From the NCBI GenBank assembly GCA_035539855.1, contig DATLHO010000004.1, positions 1 through 33,515 of the forward strand: a stretch of DNA of 33,515 bases, given 5' to 3'. Origin of the DNA: DATLHO01 sp035539855 (GTDB lineage Bacteria > Bacteroidota > Ignavibacteria > OLB7). This document shows, piece by piece, positions 8,269-16,700 of the stretch. The stretch's first letter is position 1, and every line of letters starts with the position of its first letter. The translations under genes and the position numbers were made by a program. The notes under the pieces were generated by a model. The model saw only the letters and a program-made list of their open reading frames with translations. It had not been told where the DNA came from and did no database searches.

Positions 8269-8953
8269 CGGCGATGACTGATGCTAGGGCGTTGCGCAAT
8301 GTCTTGCGTCGCTGGCCGAAGGCCGCGCGCACGAGCGTCCCGTGCTGGCGCTCGATGCCCTCGATTCCCTCGGCAGGACGGAACCGCAGGTTGATCACCG
8401 CCGAGTTCACCCGCGGCGGCGGGAAGAAGCACTTCGGACCGACGTTGACGACCAGCCGCGGCTCGGCGAAGGTCTGGATCATCACCGCGAGGATCGCATA
8501 GTCCTTCGTCCTCGGCTTCGCCACAAGACGCTCGGCGACCTCGCGCTGCATCATCAACGACGCGTCGACGATGACTTCGCGATGCTCGATCAGGTGGAAG
8601 AGAATCGCGCTGGTGATGTAGTAGGGGATGTTGCCGATCACCCGCAGACGCTCGACGCCGTGCTCGCGCGCGAGCGCGGTAAAGTCGACCGTCAGCACGT
8701 CGCGCCGGATGATCTCGAGCGCCGCGCCGTGCTCGGCCGCAAGCAGCTCCACCATCCGTTCGTCCAGCTCGATCGCGACGAGCCGGCAGCCGCTCTCGAC
8801 GAGCAGCCCGGTGAGCGCTCCCTGGCCCGGCCCGATCTCGACGACGAGCTCCCCCGGCTTCGGATCGAACTCGCGCACGATCTTCTGGGCGATGTTCCTG
8901 TCGACGAGGAAGTTCTGTCCAAGCGACTTCTTCGGTGCCGGGCGATCGATCAT
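8123..8953 (-). CDS. ksgA: 16S rRNA (adenine1518/1519-N6)-dimethyltransferase KsgA
   Basis: KsgA dimethylates two adjacent adenines in the helix 45 loop of 16S rRNA late in 30S assembly, using S-adenosylmethionine. The 276-residue length is usual. Seen here: KKSLGQNFLVD (8-18), the SAM-binding loop EIGPGQGALT (39-48), the catalytic NIPYYITS block (108-115), and the family C-terminal pattern RRKTLRNALA through RAEELAPADFIRLA. The ATG at 8953 fits the conserved N-terminus and lies six bases after a TATCTTCA promoter-like box. The 3' end overlaps the longest reading of the PAP2 gene on the same strand. Confidence 0.96.
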   Translation of the reverse strand: MIDRPAPKKSLGQNFLVDRNIAQKIVREFDPKPGELVVEIGPGQGALTGLLVESGCRLVAIELDERMVELLAAEHGAALEIIRRDVLTVDFTALAREHGVERLRVIGNIPYYITSAILFHLIEHREVIVDASLMMQREVAERLVAKPRTKDYAILAVMIQTFAEPRLVVNVGPKCFFPPPRVNSAVINLRFRPAEGIEGIERQHGTLVRAAFGQRRKTLRNALASVIADGEQRERVFAGAGIGATQRAEELAPADFIRLARIWSEETAHARPPADR

Positions 8954-8959
8954 AGGCGG

Positions 8960-8967
8960 TGAAGATA
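8960..8967 (-). promoter_or_regulatory. -7-like box immediately upstream of ksgA
   Basis: Read on the minus strand, GTATCTTCA ends six bases before the ksgA ATG. TATCTTCA matches TAnnTT of the Bacteroidetes -7 box with a changed end (CA for TG). The same GTATCTTC string precedes the sigma-factor gene at the same distance. It predicts a leaderless or nearly leaderless mRNA. Confidence 0.45.
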
Positions 8968-9011
8968 CCGAGGGACGGTGGATGTGCGAATCGCGAAGTG
9001 TGCGTCGCTCC

Positions 9012-9029
9012 GCGCGCCGGCCGGCGCGC
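9012..9029 (-). terminator. GC hairpin after the TonB-C-like gene
   Basis: An 18-base perfect palindrome, GCGCGCCGG followed by CCGGCGCGC, starts 17 bases beyond the stop codon at 9046 and before the ksgA promoter. No U-run follows, so it is either a Rho-type or RNA-stabilising stem rather than a classical intrinsic terminator. Confidence 0.45.
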
Positions 9030-9045
9030 TGCGAACCGTGTGGCG

Positions 9046-9813
9046 CTAGTTGTTCCGGCCGAAGACCACCTCCACACGCTTCCACGCCACCGCCTCCTTG
9101 CCGTCGCTCTTCTGCGCGGGCTGGAACGGCGCCAGCAGCACAGCGCGCAGCGCGGTCATCGTCAGCAGCGAGGCGCACTTGCCGCGCACGCGCGCGTCGT
9201 CGACGAAGGCGCGACGCACACGGCCGTCGACGCCGACCATCGCCGTCACGAGCACGGTGCCGCGACAGCGCCACTCGGCGGCGACCGGTGAGGAGTAGAT
9301 GAGTCCGGCGAGACGCTCGCTCTCGAGCGTCGGGTGCGACTCGATCGCTGTGTCGGGCAATGCCGCGGCGCGCTCGGCGAGTCCCTCCATGCGGTCGAGC
9401 TTGCGACGGGCGTAGCGGCGGAGCTGCTCGAGCCGCTCGTGGATCTCCTGGACCTGCAGCGACGGACGCCGCGAGTTGATCAGCAGGAACAGAGGACCGT
9501 CGGCGATGACGCCGAGCGTCGTGCAACTGTCGAGCAGGCCGGTGTCGGTGAAGGACTTCGAGCGGCCGACGACGCCGGTCAGGTCCGAGAGCAGGCCGGT
9601 GCCGATCGAGAAGATGATCCCCTGGTCGTGCCGCGCGAAGATCGTCCGCCCGTCTCGGAAGATGAACAGCGACTCGGTCGTGTCGTCGCACGGCACCCAC
9701 GTCGCGTCGAGCAGCATCTCGTCGGGACGCACGGGCTCCTGCGCCAGCGCGCACGCGGCCAGCGCAACGAGTGCGACGACAGACGTTATGACCGTACTCC
9801 AACCGCCGGGCAT
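9046..9813 (-). CDS. exported protein with TonB C-terminal-like domain
   Basis: The 255-residue product has a hydrophobic export segment (ITSVVALVALAACALAQ, residues 9-25). It could be cut by signal peptidase I after ALA or, since LAAC fits a lipobox, become a lipoprotein at Cys21. The last 85 residues or so (GLIYSSPVAAEWRCRGTVLV, then VGVDGRVRRAFV, ending KRVEVVF) resemble a TonB_C domain, a partner-binding fold found at periplasmic ends of energy-transducing proteins. The middle is unrecognised. I chose ATG 9813 over ATG 9888 because GGAAAG lies just before it and the TATCTTTT box (9843-9850) sits between the two candidates. No ExbB/ExbD genes are nearby, so energy transduction is not implied. 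Confidence 0.7.
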   Translation of the reverse strand: MPGGWSTVITSVVALVALAACALAQEPVRPDEMLLDATWVPCDDTTESLFIFRDGRTIFARHDQGIIFSIGTGLLSDLTGVVGRSKSFTDTGLLDSCTTLGVIADGPLFLLINSRRPSLQVQEIHERLEQLRRYARRKLDRMEGLAERAAALPDTAIESHPTLESERLAGLIYSSPVAAEWRCRGTVLVTAMVGVDGRVRRAFVDDARVRGKCASLLTMTALRAVLLAPFQPAQKSDGKEAVAWKRVEVVFGRNN

Positions 9814-9842
9814 CGACTTTCCAATGGTCGTGATGGGAAACG

Positions 9843-9850
9843 AAAAGATA
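9843..9850 (-). promoter_or_regulatory. -7 box of the TonB-C-like gene, in a divergent promoter region
   Basis: TATCTTTT on the minus strand matches TAnnTTT of the -7 consensus, 29 bases before the ATG at 9813. It and the dapF box at 9933 share the 131-base divergent region 9814-9944. Confidence 0.45.
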
Positions 9851-9932
9851 CTCGCCCCAGGATGACCACCAAATGAACGAATCCACATCCCCGGGTGGGA
9901 GGCGCCCGACAGGCCACAATCGGCAATCCCCG

Positions 9933-9940
9933 TACCTTCC
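9933..9940 (+). promoter_or_regulatory. -7-like box abutting the dapF start
   Basis: GTACCTTCC followed by CCCC and ATG is nearly the same string as the one before the first GT9 gene (GTACCTTTG, CCTCCCC, ATG). It predicts a transcript starting at or next to the dapF start codon. Confidence 0.4.
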
Positions 9941-9944
9941 CCCC

Positions 9945-10787
9945 ATGATTCTGCCCTACACCAAGATGTCCGGCGCCGGTAACATGTTCATCGTCATCGA
10001 GGGGCGGTGCCTGCCGGAGGGAACCGATCCCGGTCCGCTCGCGCCGTCACTCTGCGACGCGGGACACGAGCACGGGGGCGCCGACGGACTGATCGTGATC
10101 GATGCGACCGACGGCGCCGACTTCGCGATGCGTTACTACAACCGCGATGGATCGACCGGGATGATGTGCGGCAACGGCGGACGCTGCGCGGTCGGGTTCG
10201 CGGCCGAGCACGGCTACGTGCGGGACCCCTCGAGCGTGACGTTCACCAATGCGGGGGTGGGCTATCGGGGCGCGATCACCGACCGCGGCGCGAAGGTCTG
10301 GTTCCCCGACCCGCGCGCGTTCGCGCTCGGACTCGAGGTCGAGCTCGAGGGATCGATGCGCCGCTGCCACTTCGCCGACGTCGGCACGCCCCACGCGATC
10401 ATGTTCGTCGACGAGGCGGGCGACGATCGAATCGAGCACGTCGGCGACGTCGACCTGCCGCGCTGGGGAGCGTCGCTGCGCCATCAGGCGCGCTTCGCGC
10501 CCGATGGTGCCAATGCGAACTTCGTCGAGGTGCGTGGCAATGATGTGCTGCTGCGGACGTTCGAGCGCGGGGTGGAGGCGGAGACGGGAGCCTGCGGTAC
10601 GGGCGCGATCTCCTCGGCGCTCGTCGCGGCGATGCTGCGCGGGCTGACGCCGCCGATCGACGTCACGACGACCAGTGGCGAGGTCCTGCGCGTCGACTTC
10701 CGGCTCGAGGGCGATCACGCCACCGACGTATCGCTCGAGGGCAGCGCGGAAGTCGTGATGACCGGCGAGATCGGCCTGGCGTGGTGA
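9945..10787 (+). CDS. dapF: diaminopimelate epimerase
   Basis: DapF interconverts LL- and meso-diaminopimelate, supplying the peptidoglycan cross-linking residue and the lysine precursor. Both catalytic cysteines are visible: MCGNGGRC (Cys75) and GACGTGA (Cys217). The N-terminal YTKMSGAGNMFIVIEG fits the family's F-KM-G-GNDF-V block, with Asn-Met in place of Asn-Asp. The 280-residue length is normal. ATG 9945 is preferred to the in-frame ATG at 9873 because the family block begins right after it and a promoter-like box lies between them. The stop is three bases from the convergent mlaD stop. Its presence indicates DAP-type peptidoglycan. Confidence 0.96.
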   Translation: MILPYTKMSGAGNMFIVIEGRCLPEGTDPGPLAPSLCDAGHEHGGADGLIVIDATDGADFAMRYYNRDGSTGMMCGNGGRCAVGFAAEHGYVRDPSSVTFTNAGVGYRGAITDRGAKVWFPDPRAFALGLEVELEGSMRRCHFADVGTPHAIMFVDEAGDDRIEHVGDVDLPRWGASLRHQARFAPDGANANFVEVRGNDVLLRTFERGVEAETGACGTGAISSALVAAMLRGLTPPIDVTTTSGEVLRVDFRLEGDHATDVSLEGSAEVVMTGEIGLAW

Positions 10788-10790
10788 GCG

Positions 10791-11777
10791 CTACTTGAAC
10801 ACGGAGAACTGCACGTAGCGCGACGGCCGCTTCTTCATGTCGCTCAGCAGCGAGTCGAGCGCTTCGATGCTGCGATTGAGATTGGAGTAGAGCTGCGAGC
10901 CCGGCGCGAAGCTGTTGATCGGCTCGGCGAGGCCGACGATCATCGAGTCGGCGTGCCGCGCGGTGCCGCGCAGGTCGTCGTAGAGCGAGTCGTTGCGTAC
11001 GAGCTTGCCGATCGTCCCACGTCCCGCGTTGATCGACTGCGAAACCTGGCGCAGCTCGCCACTCATCTGATCGAGCGAGGCGATCGTGCGCGAGAAGTCC
11101 TCGGCCATGCGGCGATCCTCGAGCGCGCGCCAGAGCGCTCCGTCGCCCTCGGAGAGGCGCCCGGTGACCTTGCGCAGATCGGCGACGGTGCCGGTGAGCT
11201 CGTCGACGAGCTCGGTCGTCGTCATCAGTCGTCCGAGCGATCCCTCGCCGCGATCGACCTTCGTCAGCAGCCCGTCGAGACGCCGGCTGATGCTGCCAAC
11301 CGAAGAGAGCGTCTCCATCCCCGAGTCCATCGCCTCCGACAGCCCGGATGCCGCGAGCACGGGCAGCGTGGCGCCGTCGGCGACCGACGCGGCCAGCGAG
11401 CCGATCTGGATCTCGACGATCTTGTCGCCGAGCATGCCGACCTGCTTGATCACCGCCCGCGAGTCCGCCGAGATCATGTCGAAGTGCTCCGACTGGATGC
11501 TCAGCCGCACCTCCACGCCTCGTCTGGCTCCCTCGCGCGTGAACTCCATCCCCGTCACCGATCCCACCTTCATGCCCGCGATCTGCACGGGGTTGCCCTC
11601 GGCCAGGCCCTTGATGTCGTCGACGACGAAGCGCAGCGTGCGGTGGCTCGACAGCACGCCGGTGTTGCGGTTGATGACCAGCCCAAGCGTGGCAATCAGC
11701 ACCAGTCCGAACAGGAACAGCATTCCCGTTCGAAGATTCCTCCAGCGTGTTCCCTGTCCGTTCGCAGACGAAGTCAT
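10791..11777 (-). CDS. mlaD: MCE-family phospholipid transport protein (MlaD-like)
   Basis: The 328-residue product has one N-terminal membrane helix (about residues 17-36) followed by an MCE domain beginning TLRFVVDDIKGLAEGNPVQI (47-66) and continuing through VGSVTGMEF. The remainder is long and helical with repeated heptad-like leucines (GLLTKVDRGEGSLGRL, SLDQMSGELRQVSQ), as in MCE proteins that hexamerise and form a periplasmic tunnel for lipids. Escherichia coli MlaD is about 183 residues, so this is a long-tailed form, common in non-proteobacterial MCE proteins. It is the last gene of the mlaE-mlaF-mlaD operon, 78 bases after mlaF. It likely moves phospholipid between inner and outer membranes; the direction is not shown by sequence. 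Confidence 0.9.
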   Translation of the reverse strand: MTSSANGQGTRWRNLRTGMLFLFGLVLIATLGLVINRNTGVLSSHRTLRFVVDDIKGLAEGNPVQIAGMKVGSVTGMEFTREGARRGVEVRLSIQSEHFDMISADSRAVIKQVGMLGDKIVEIQIGSLAASVADGATLPVLAASGLSEAMDSGMETLSSVGSISRRLDGLLTKVDRGEGSLGRLMTTTELVDELTGTVADLRKVTGRLSEGDGALWRALEDRRMAEDFSRTIASLDQMSGELRQVSQSINAGRGTIGKLVRNDSLYDDLRGTARHADSMIVGLAEPINSFAPGSQLYSNLNRSIEALDSLLSDMKKRPSRYVQFSVFK

Positions 11778-11855
11778 GGCAGTAACCGGCTCAACAGATA
11801 ATCAATCGATCGCAGTGCAGAACATCGCGCGGCTCGCGGCGCCGGTCGCGGAGCT

Positions 11856-12593
11856 TCAGGCCATCGCCTCTTCGGGCTCGGTCAGGAAGGACTCCACGAA
11901 CGGATGCCGGCTCTCGTACATCTGGTTCGGCGTTCCGTCGAACACCACCTCGCCCTGGTACAGGACGACGACGCGGTCGGCGAGCGCGAAGACGTCGCTG
12001 ATGATGTGCGTCACCAGAACGGCGCCGAGGCCCTTCTCCTCGCGGAGATTACGGATGACGTCGATGACCCGGCGCGTCGAGATCGGATCGAGTCCGACCG
12101 TCGGCTCGTCGAGCAGGATCATGCTCGGGTCGAAGATCAGCGCGCGGCCGATCGCCAGGCGCTTGCGCATGCCGCCGGAGAGCTTGTCGGGGAGCTGATG
12201 CTCGTAGCCCTCGAGTCCGGCGAAGCGGACCTGCTCGCGCACGCGGGCGGCGATCTCGCGCTCGTCGAGGCGCAGGTTCTCGCGCAGGAAGAACGAGAGG
12301 TTGTCGACGACGTTGAGCGAGTCGAACAGAGCGTTGCCCTGGAAGACCATGCCCATCGCCTTGCGGATCGGGAAGAGCTGGTCCTCGCGCATGTGCGTGA
12401 TCTCCGTCCCCTTGACGAAGACCCGACCGCCGGCCGGCTTGATCAGCCCGAGCATGAGCTTCAGGATCGTGCTCTTGCCTGATCCGCTGGGACCGAGCAC
12501 CGCGGTGATCTCGCCATCGCGCGCGGTCAGATTGACGCGGCGCAGGATGGTGCGATCGCCGTAGCGGAGCGAGACATTCTGGAGCTGAATCAT
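11856..12593 (-). CDS. mlaF: ABC transporter ATP-binding protein, MlaF-like
   Basis: This 245-residue ATPase powers the MCE lipid transporter from the cytoplasm. Walker A is GPSGSGKST (34-42), the signature is LSGGMRKR (138-145), Walker B is MILLDEP (158-164), and VLVTHIISD contains the H-loop. The GMRKR form of the signature is characteristic of MlaF/Mkl-type ATPases. Its start codon directly abuts the mlaE stop (12594), implying coupled translation. MlaB-like STAS protein, which stabilises MlaF in proteobacteria, is not encoded in this operon. Confidence 0.95.
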   Translation of the reverse strand: MIQLQNVSLRYGDRTILRRVNLTARDGEITAVLGPSGSGKSTILKLMLGLIKPAGGRVFVKGTEITHMREDQLFPIRKAMGMVFQGNALFDSLNVVDNLSFFLRENLRLDEREIAARVREQVRFAGLEGYEHQLPDKLSGGMRKRLAIGRALIFDPSMILLDEPTVGLDPISTRRVIDVIRNLREEKGLGAVLVTHIISDVFALADRVVVLYQGEVVFDGTPNQMYESRHPFVESFLTEPEEAMA

Positions 12594-13385
12594 CTAGAAG
12601 TTCTCGAGAACGAATTTCGAGATGTAGAAATTGGCGACGAGCACGAGGCCCGACGAGACGACGATGCCCTTGATCGTCGCGTTGCCGACGCCGACGGTGC
12701 CGCCCTGCGCCTCGAAGCCGTTGTAGCAGCTCACGAGCGTGATGATCACGGCGAAGACGGGGGGCTTGAGGAACCCGACGAGGAAGTCCTTGACGAGCAG
12801 GGGGTTGAGCACCGAGTTCCAGTAGATGCCGGTGTCGATATGATGGTAGCTCTCGGCCACCACCGCGCCGCCGGCCAGACCGACGAAGCAGCTCAGCGCG
12901 GTCAGCGGCAGGAACATCACGAGCGCCGCGACCAGGCGCGGCATGACGAGCTTGGCGACCGGGTCGGTGCCGAAGGCGCGCAGGGCATCGATCTGCTCGG
13001 AGATCCGCATCGCGCCGAGCTCCGATCCGTTGCGCGCGCCGACACGGGCGGCGAGCATCAGTCCGGTCACGAGCGGCGCCATCTCGCGGATGATCGACAG
13101 CGCGGTCGCGCGGCCGGTCAGCAGCACCGCCCCGAACTCCTCGAGCTGGTTGCCGACCTCGATGACGAGCAGGCAGCCGATCGACAGCGAGCTGACCAGG
13201 ACGATCGGCAGCGACTCGGTGCCGCTGACGTACATCTGGTCGAGGATGTCGCGGAAGTAGCGCTTCAACATCCGCATCGTCGTGAACGAACGCAGCGAGA
13301 AGCCGAAGAACTCCTGCATCGTCAGGAAGAAGCTCTTCGCCCGGGCGTTGATGCGTCTCGGATATGTCGCAGCGAACGATATCAT
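12594..13385 (-). CDS. mlaE: MlaE-family lipid ABC transporter permease
   Basis: MlaE permeases (formerly DUF140) form the membrane core of the MCE transporter. The 263-residue product has the family blocks SLPIVLVSSLSIGCLL, MAPLVTGLMLAARVGARNGS with ELGAMRISEQIDAL, and the terminal helix VVSSGLVLVANFYISKFV. Five or so membrane helices are apparent. I chose ATG 13385, which gives the usual short amphipathic N-terminus (ISFAATYPRRINARAKSFF). An upstream in-frame TTG at 13490 lies on the promoter box itself and is unlikely to be used. It is the first gene of the mlaE-mlaF-mlaD operon. Confidence 0.93.
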   Translation of the reverse strand: MISFAATYPRRINARAKSFFLTMQEFFGFSLRSFTTMRMLKRYFRDILDQMYVSGTESLPIVLVSSLSIGCLLVIEVGNQLEEFGAVLLTGRATALSIIREMAPLVTGLMLAARVGARNGSELGAMRISEQIDALRAFGTDPVAKLVMPRLVAALVMFLPLTALSCFVGLAGGAVVAESYHHIDTGIYWNSVLNPLLVKDFLVGFLKPPVFAVIITLVSCYNGFEAQGGTVGVGNATIKGIVVSSGLVLVANFYISKFVLENF

Positions 13386-13487
13386 GCTTACGAGGGAGTC
13401 GAACGGAAAGAGGCCGTTTCGACACGCGGAGCGCAAGGTTGCGTCCGCTAATGACCTGTTACGACGGGGGAGCGCCGGGGAGAACAA

Positions 13488-13495
13488 CAAAGCTA
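13488..13495 (-). promoter_or_regulatory. -7 box of the mla operon
   Basis: TAGCTTTG on the minus strand is an exact TAnnTTTG match and implies a leader of about 95 bases before mlaE. A clear -33 element was not found. The rest of the 360-base gap 13386-13745 holds the hairpin at 13687-13715 and no gene I can support. Confidence 0.55.
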
Positions 13496-13686
13496 CGTCA
13501 GCCGCCAGGGGCCACCTGTAACGGTGTGGAGCCGCGGGGCATCAACGGAGATGCTCGCCGAGCGTGGTCGAGGAGTCGAGGGGGTGTGCGTCAGGCGGGG
13601 AGGCCGGGGAGCGCAAAGATACGGCGGAGAAAGGGGGAGAGGAGGGGATTCTTCCGGGTCGGCGTGTAGCGAACAACGATGACGAT

Positions 13687-13715
13687 GGTGGGAGTGCCCC
13701 GGCGGCACTCCCACC
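13687..13715 (-). terminator. perfect 12-bp hairpin after the 1732-residue T9SS gene
   Basis: GGTGGGAGTGCC and its exact complement GGCACTCCCACC flank a five-base loop. The stem begins 30 bases beyond the stop at 13746. The sequence after it on the minus strand (ATCGTCATCGTTGTTCGC) has only scattered Ts, so termination is likely but not of the textbook U-run type. Confidence 0.6.
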
Positions 13716-13745
13716 AAATCGAAGTCGTGGGCGACGATCGAAGAG

Positions 13746-16700
13746 TCACCGCACGACTGCGAACCGACCCGTGGCGATAACGCCGTCGACACTCGCGACG
13801 AACGAGTAGATCCCCGGCGGCAGCCTGTCGACCCGCCCGGTCATCGAGTACGTCCCGGGTTCCGACAGCTCGATCGCCTCGGAGCGCACCGTCCGGCCGA
13901 GCTCGTCGACCAGGCGCAGCAGACCTGTGCCCGCGACGGTGCTCGTCAGGCTCAGGCGCACCGTCTCTCGCGCCGGATTCGGGAATACCCGCACCGTCAT
14001 CGTCGCAGCACCGCCCGGCAGCGCCGCATCGCGTCGCTCCAGTCGCGGCGTCGACTTCAGCAGCTCCGTCTCGCTCGAGTCCTCCGACCACAGCAGGCCC
14101 GACATCGACTCTCCCGTACCGAGTAGCTCGCCGACGATCATGAATTCCCTCGTCACGTAGTACTCGACCCAGTCGCCCGGTGTGGCTACCATCCGCACGA
14201 ACACTTGATCGCCCGGGTCGGTGTACGCCGGCACTGGCACCGTGACCTCGTCGAATATCTCCGCATCTCCTAGTTCCAGAGCGCTTACAGTGTCCGAGCG
14301 CCAGAGCACTTCCCGGGTGCTGTCGTCGACGAGCTCGAGGACGATCGCGACGTCGGCCGGCGGCTCGCCGTACGGATTGAACGCCGGCTTCTGGAGCCAC
14401 GACACGAGATCGGCGCTTCCGCTGACGATCCGCGTGATTTTCACCGGCTCCTCAGCGGCCTCGAAGACCGCCGTGCGCGCCACGCTCGACGCCAGCCGGA
14501 TCTCGGCAGGCAGCAGCGTGTCGAGGTCGGGCGCCAGCGTGTCGACAGGCGGCGGCAGGAAGTACCGCGGCGAGAGCATCGGCGTCGGCACGATCAGTCC
14601 GCCGCTGAGCATCGCGGGCTCGCATGGCAGGGGCACGAGCCGTTCATTAAGACTGAAGGTCTGGCTCACCTTGCCCCCATACGCGCCCTGCAGCGCCGCC
14701 TGAGCGGCGATCGGGCGCAGGTATAACGGGAAGTATGTCGATGAGTCGCCGCGGATGCTGATGCCGTCGACGCTCTCGGCGGCGATGCCGCGATAAAGCA
14801 CGCCGGTGTGCGCCGGCGCCTGCGCGAACGTGTCGATGTTCGGCGCGAGGGTCAGGTTCGCGAACTGCCCGCGCTCGATCTCCTGCTCGCTCGTGCGGCC
14901 GTACCAGTAGACGAACTGCCGGTTGCGGATCGGCGGCGCGCCATCGACCCACTGCCAGGCGATCGCGCCAAGCGGTGTGCCCAGCAGCTCGGCCGTCGGC
15001 ACGGCCGGGAAGTGCGTCAATGACGGCCACGTGAACGGGCGGTACACCGGCGCGAAGCGCGGGAAGCCGGCGCTGGTAACCGTGTCCTTCGCCCCCCAGC
15101 GATAGAGGTCGGTGAGCCAGTGCGCCGTGGTGGTATCGCCGGCGCGAAAGCGAAGCGCGATCGCCGTGCTCATGCCGTGCGTCTCGAAGGCGACCCCGAC
15201 ACGCGCGCGGTCGGCGGCAACGCTGGGATGCATGAAGTTGCATCCGGCGATGCCGACCGAGACATGCTCGCAGTTGCTCGTGTCGAACCCGCGCGCGGCG
15301 GTCGACGAGTCGAAGTTGCCGTTGAGCGGCACGAGCCGCAACTGGCTGTAGACGATGTGATTGCGCGCGCCCTGGGTGCCCTGCTGGAACGCCAGGTGTA
15401 CGGCGGTGTGGCCGGGGAACTTGAAGTGCCGGCTTCGGCCGTACGCCAGCGTGGGAAAGCTGCATGTCGGGTCGCTCGTCAGCGCGAGGATCGTGGCGTC
15501 GCGAACCGGCCGCACGATCGCCGAGCGCGCGCCGGAGATCGCGTTGACGAAGCGCACGTCGATCTGCTTCGACGGGGTCGCCCAGGCGATCACAAAGCCG
15601 CCGTCGCGGAGCGAATCGCTCTCGTCCGGCTTCTCGAGGTGATACGAGCTGACGCCGGTGATCGCCGGAGTCATGCGGATGCCGAGGGAATCCAGCGCGC
15701 CGGTCGTGTATGTCAGCGAGATCGTCGCAACGCTGTCGGAGTTCGCGAGCACCGCGTCGACATCGGTCAGATCGACGATCCTGCCGTCGACGCGCGCGCT
15801 GCTATCCGGGTCGTATTCGTGGCGCTCCCAGACGACCATGGCAACGACGCGCATGCCCTCATCGGCGATAATCGGCTGGACGACGACGCCGACCGCCGGG
15901 TGGATGTTCCGGGCGAGGCTGGCGCCGAGCGTGTCGAGGTCGGCCGGATCGGAGACCATGAGCTCGTTGGTCCACTGGCCGGATCGCAGGCGGGCGCGCA
16001 GGTAGACGACCGCATCGCGCTCGTAGACGATGACCTTGCTCAACGCCGACTGGTGGCCGGGCCCGAGCGGCTCCGGGCCCTCGACGTCGACGCTGCGCAC
16101 GGCGTTTGGATAGGCCGTCGCGTAGATCGAGACGGGCATGGGGATCGGCGTGATCCGATAGAGCCCGCCCCATCCCGGCTCGAGCCAGTCGAGCGCGAGC
16201 TCCTCGCCGGCCTTCGCACGCCAGTGCAGCGAATCTTCGTGACCGACCTTCTCGACGAGGAACGAGTCGGCCATGACCGGCGTCGAGTTCTTCAGCGTGA
16301 TCAGCGGGCGACGCACGTCGATGAAGCCGAAACCGCGGGCGGTGTTCGTGCTGTCGAGATCCGTCGTCGCCGCGCCATAATATGCATGATCGATGGGCCA
16401 GGTTCTGCGGTTGACGATGTTCACATATCTGGCACTCTTGGCCGCCGCGGCGCCGTCGCGTACGCCCGGATACAGATGTGCCAGCTCAGCGTAGGTCTCG
16501 TGGCGCTCGTCGATGCCGTCGACGCTGATGTCGGGAACGATCAAGTCGCGTCGACCCGTGTCCGCGCGTTGCATGTGAAGACCGGCGACCATCGGGATCT
16601 CCTCGAAGCTCTGGGTCGTGTCGTGCACCGACATCTGCTCCATCCTGAAGTACAGTCGCTGGTACACCGGCGCAATCAGCCGGACTTCCTCGACCACCCG

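Noticed and set aside
9046..9813. TonB-C-like protein considered as a TonB energy transducer
   Set aside because: No proline-rich spanning segment and no exbB/exbD neighbours; only the C-terminal resemblance is supported.
13564..13809. Plus-strand 81-codon frame between the mla operon and the large T9SS gene
   Set aside because: It runs through the terminator-like hairpin and into the 3' end of the T9SS gene on the other strand; glycine/arginine-rich with no motif.
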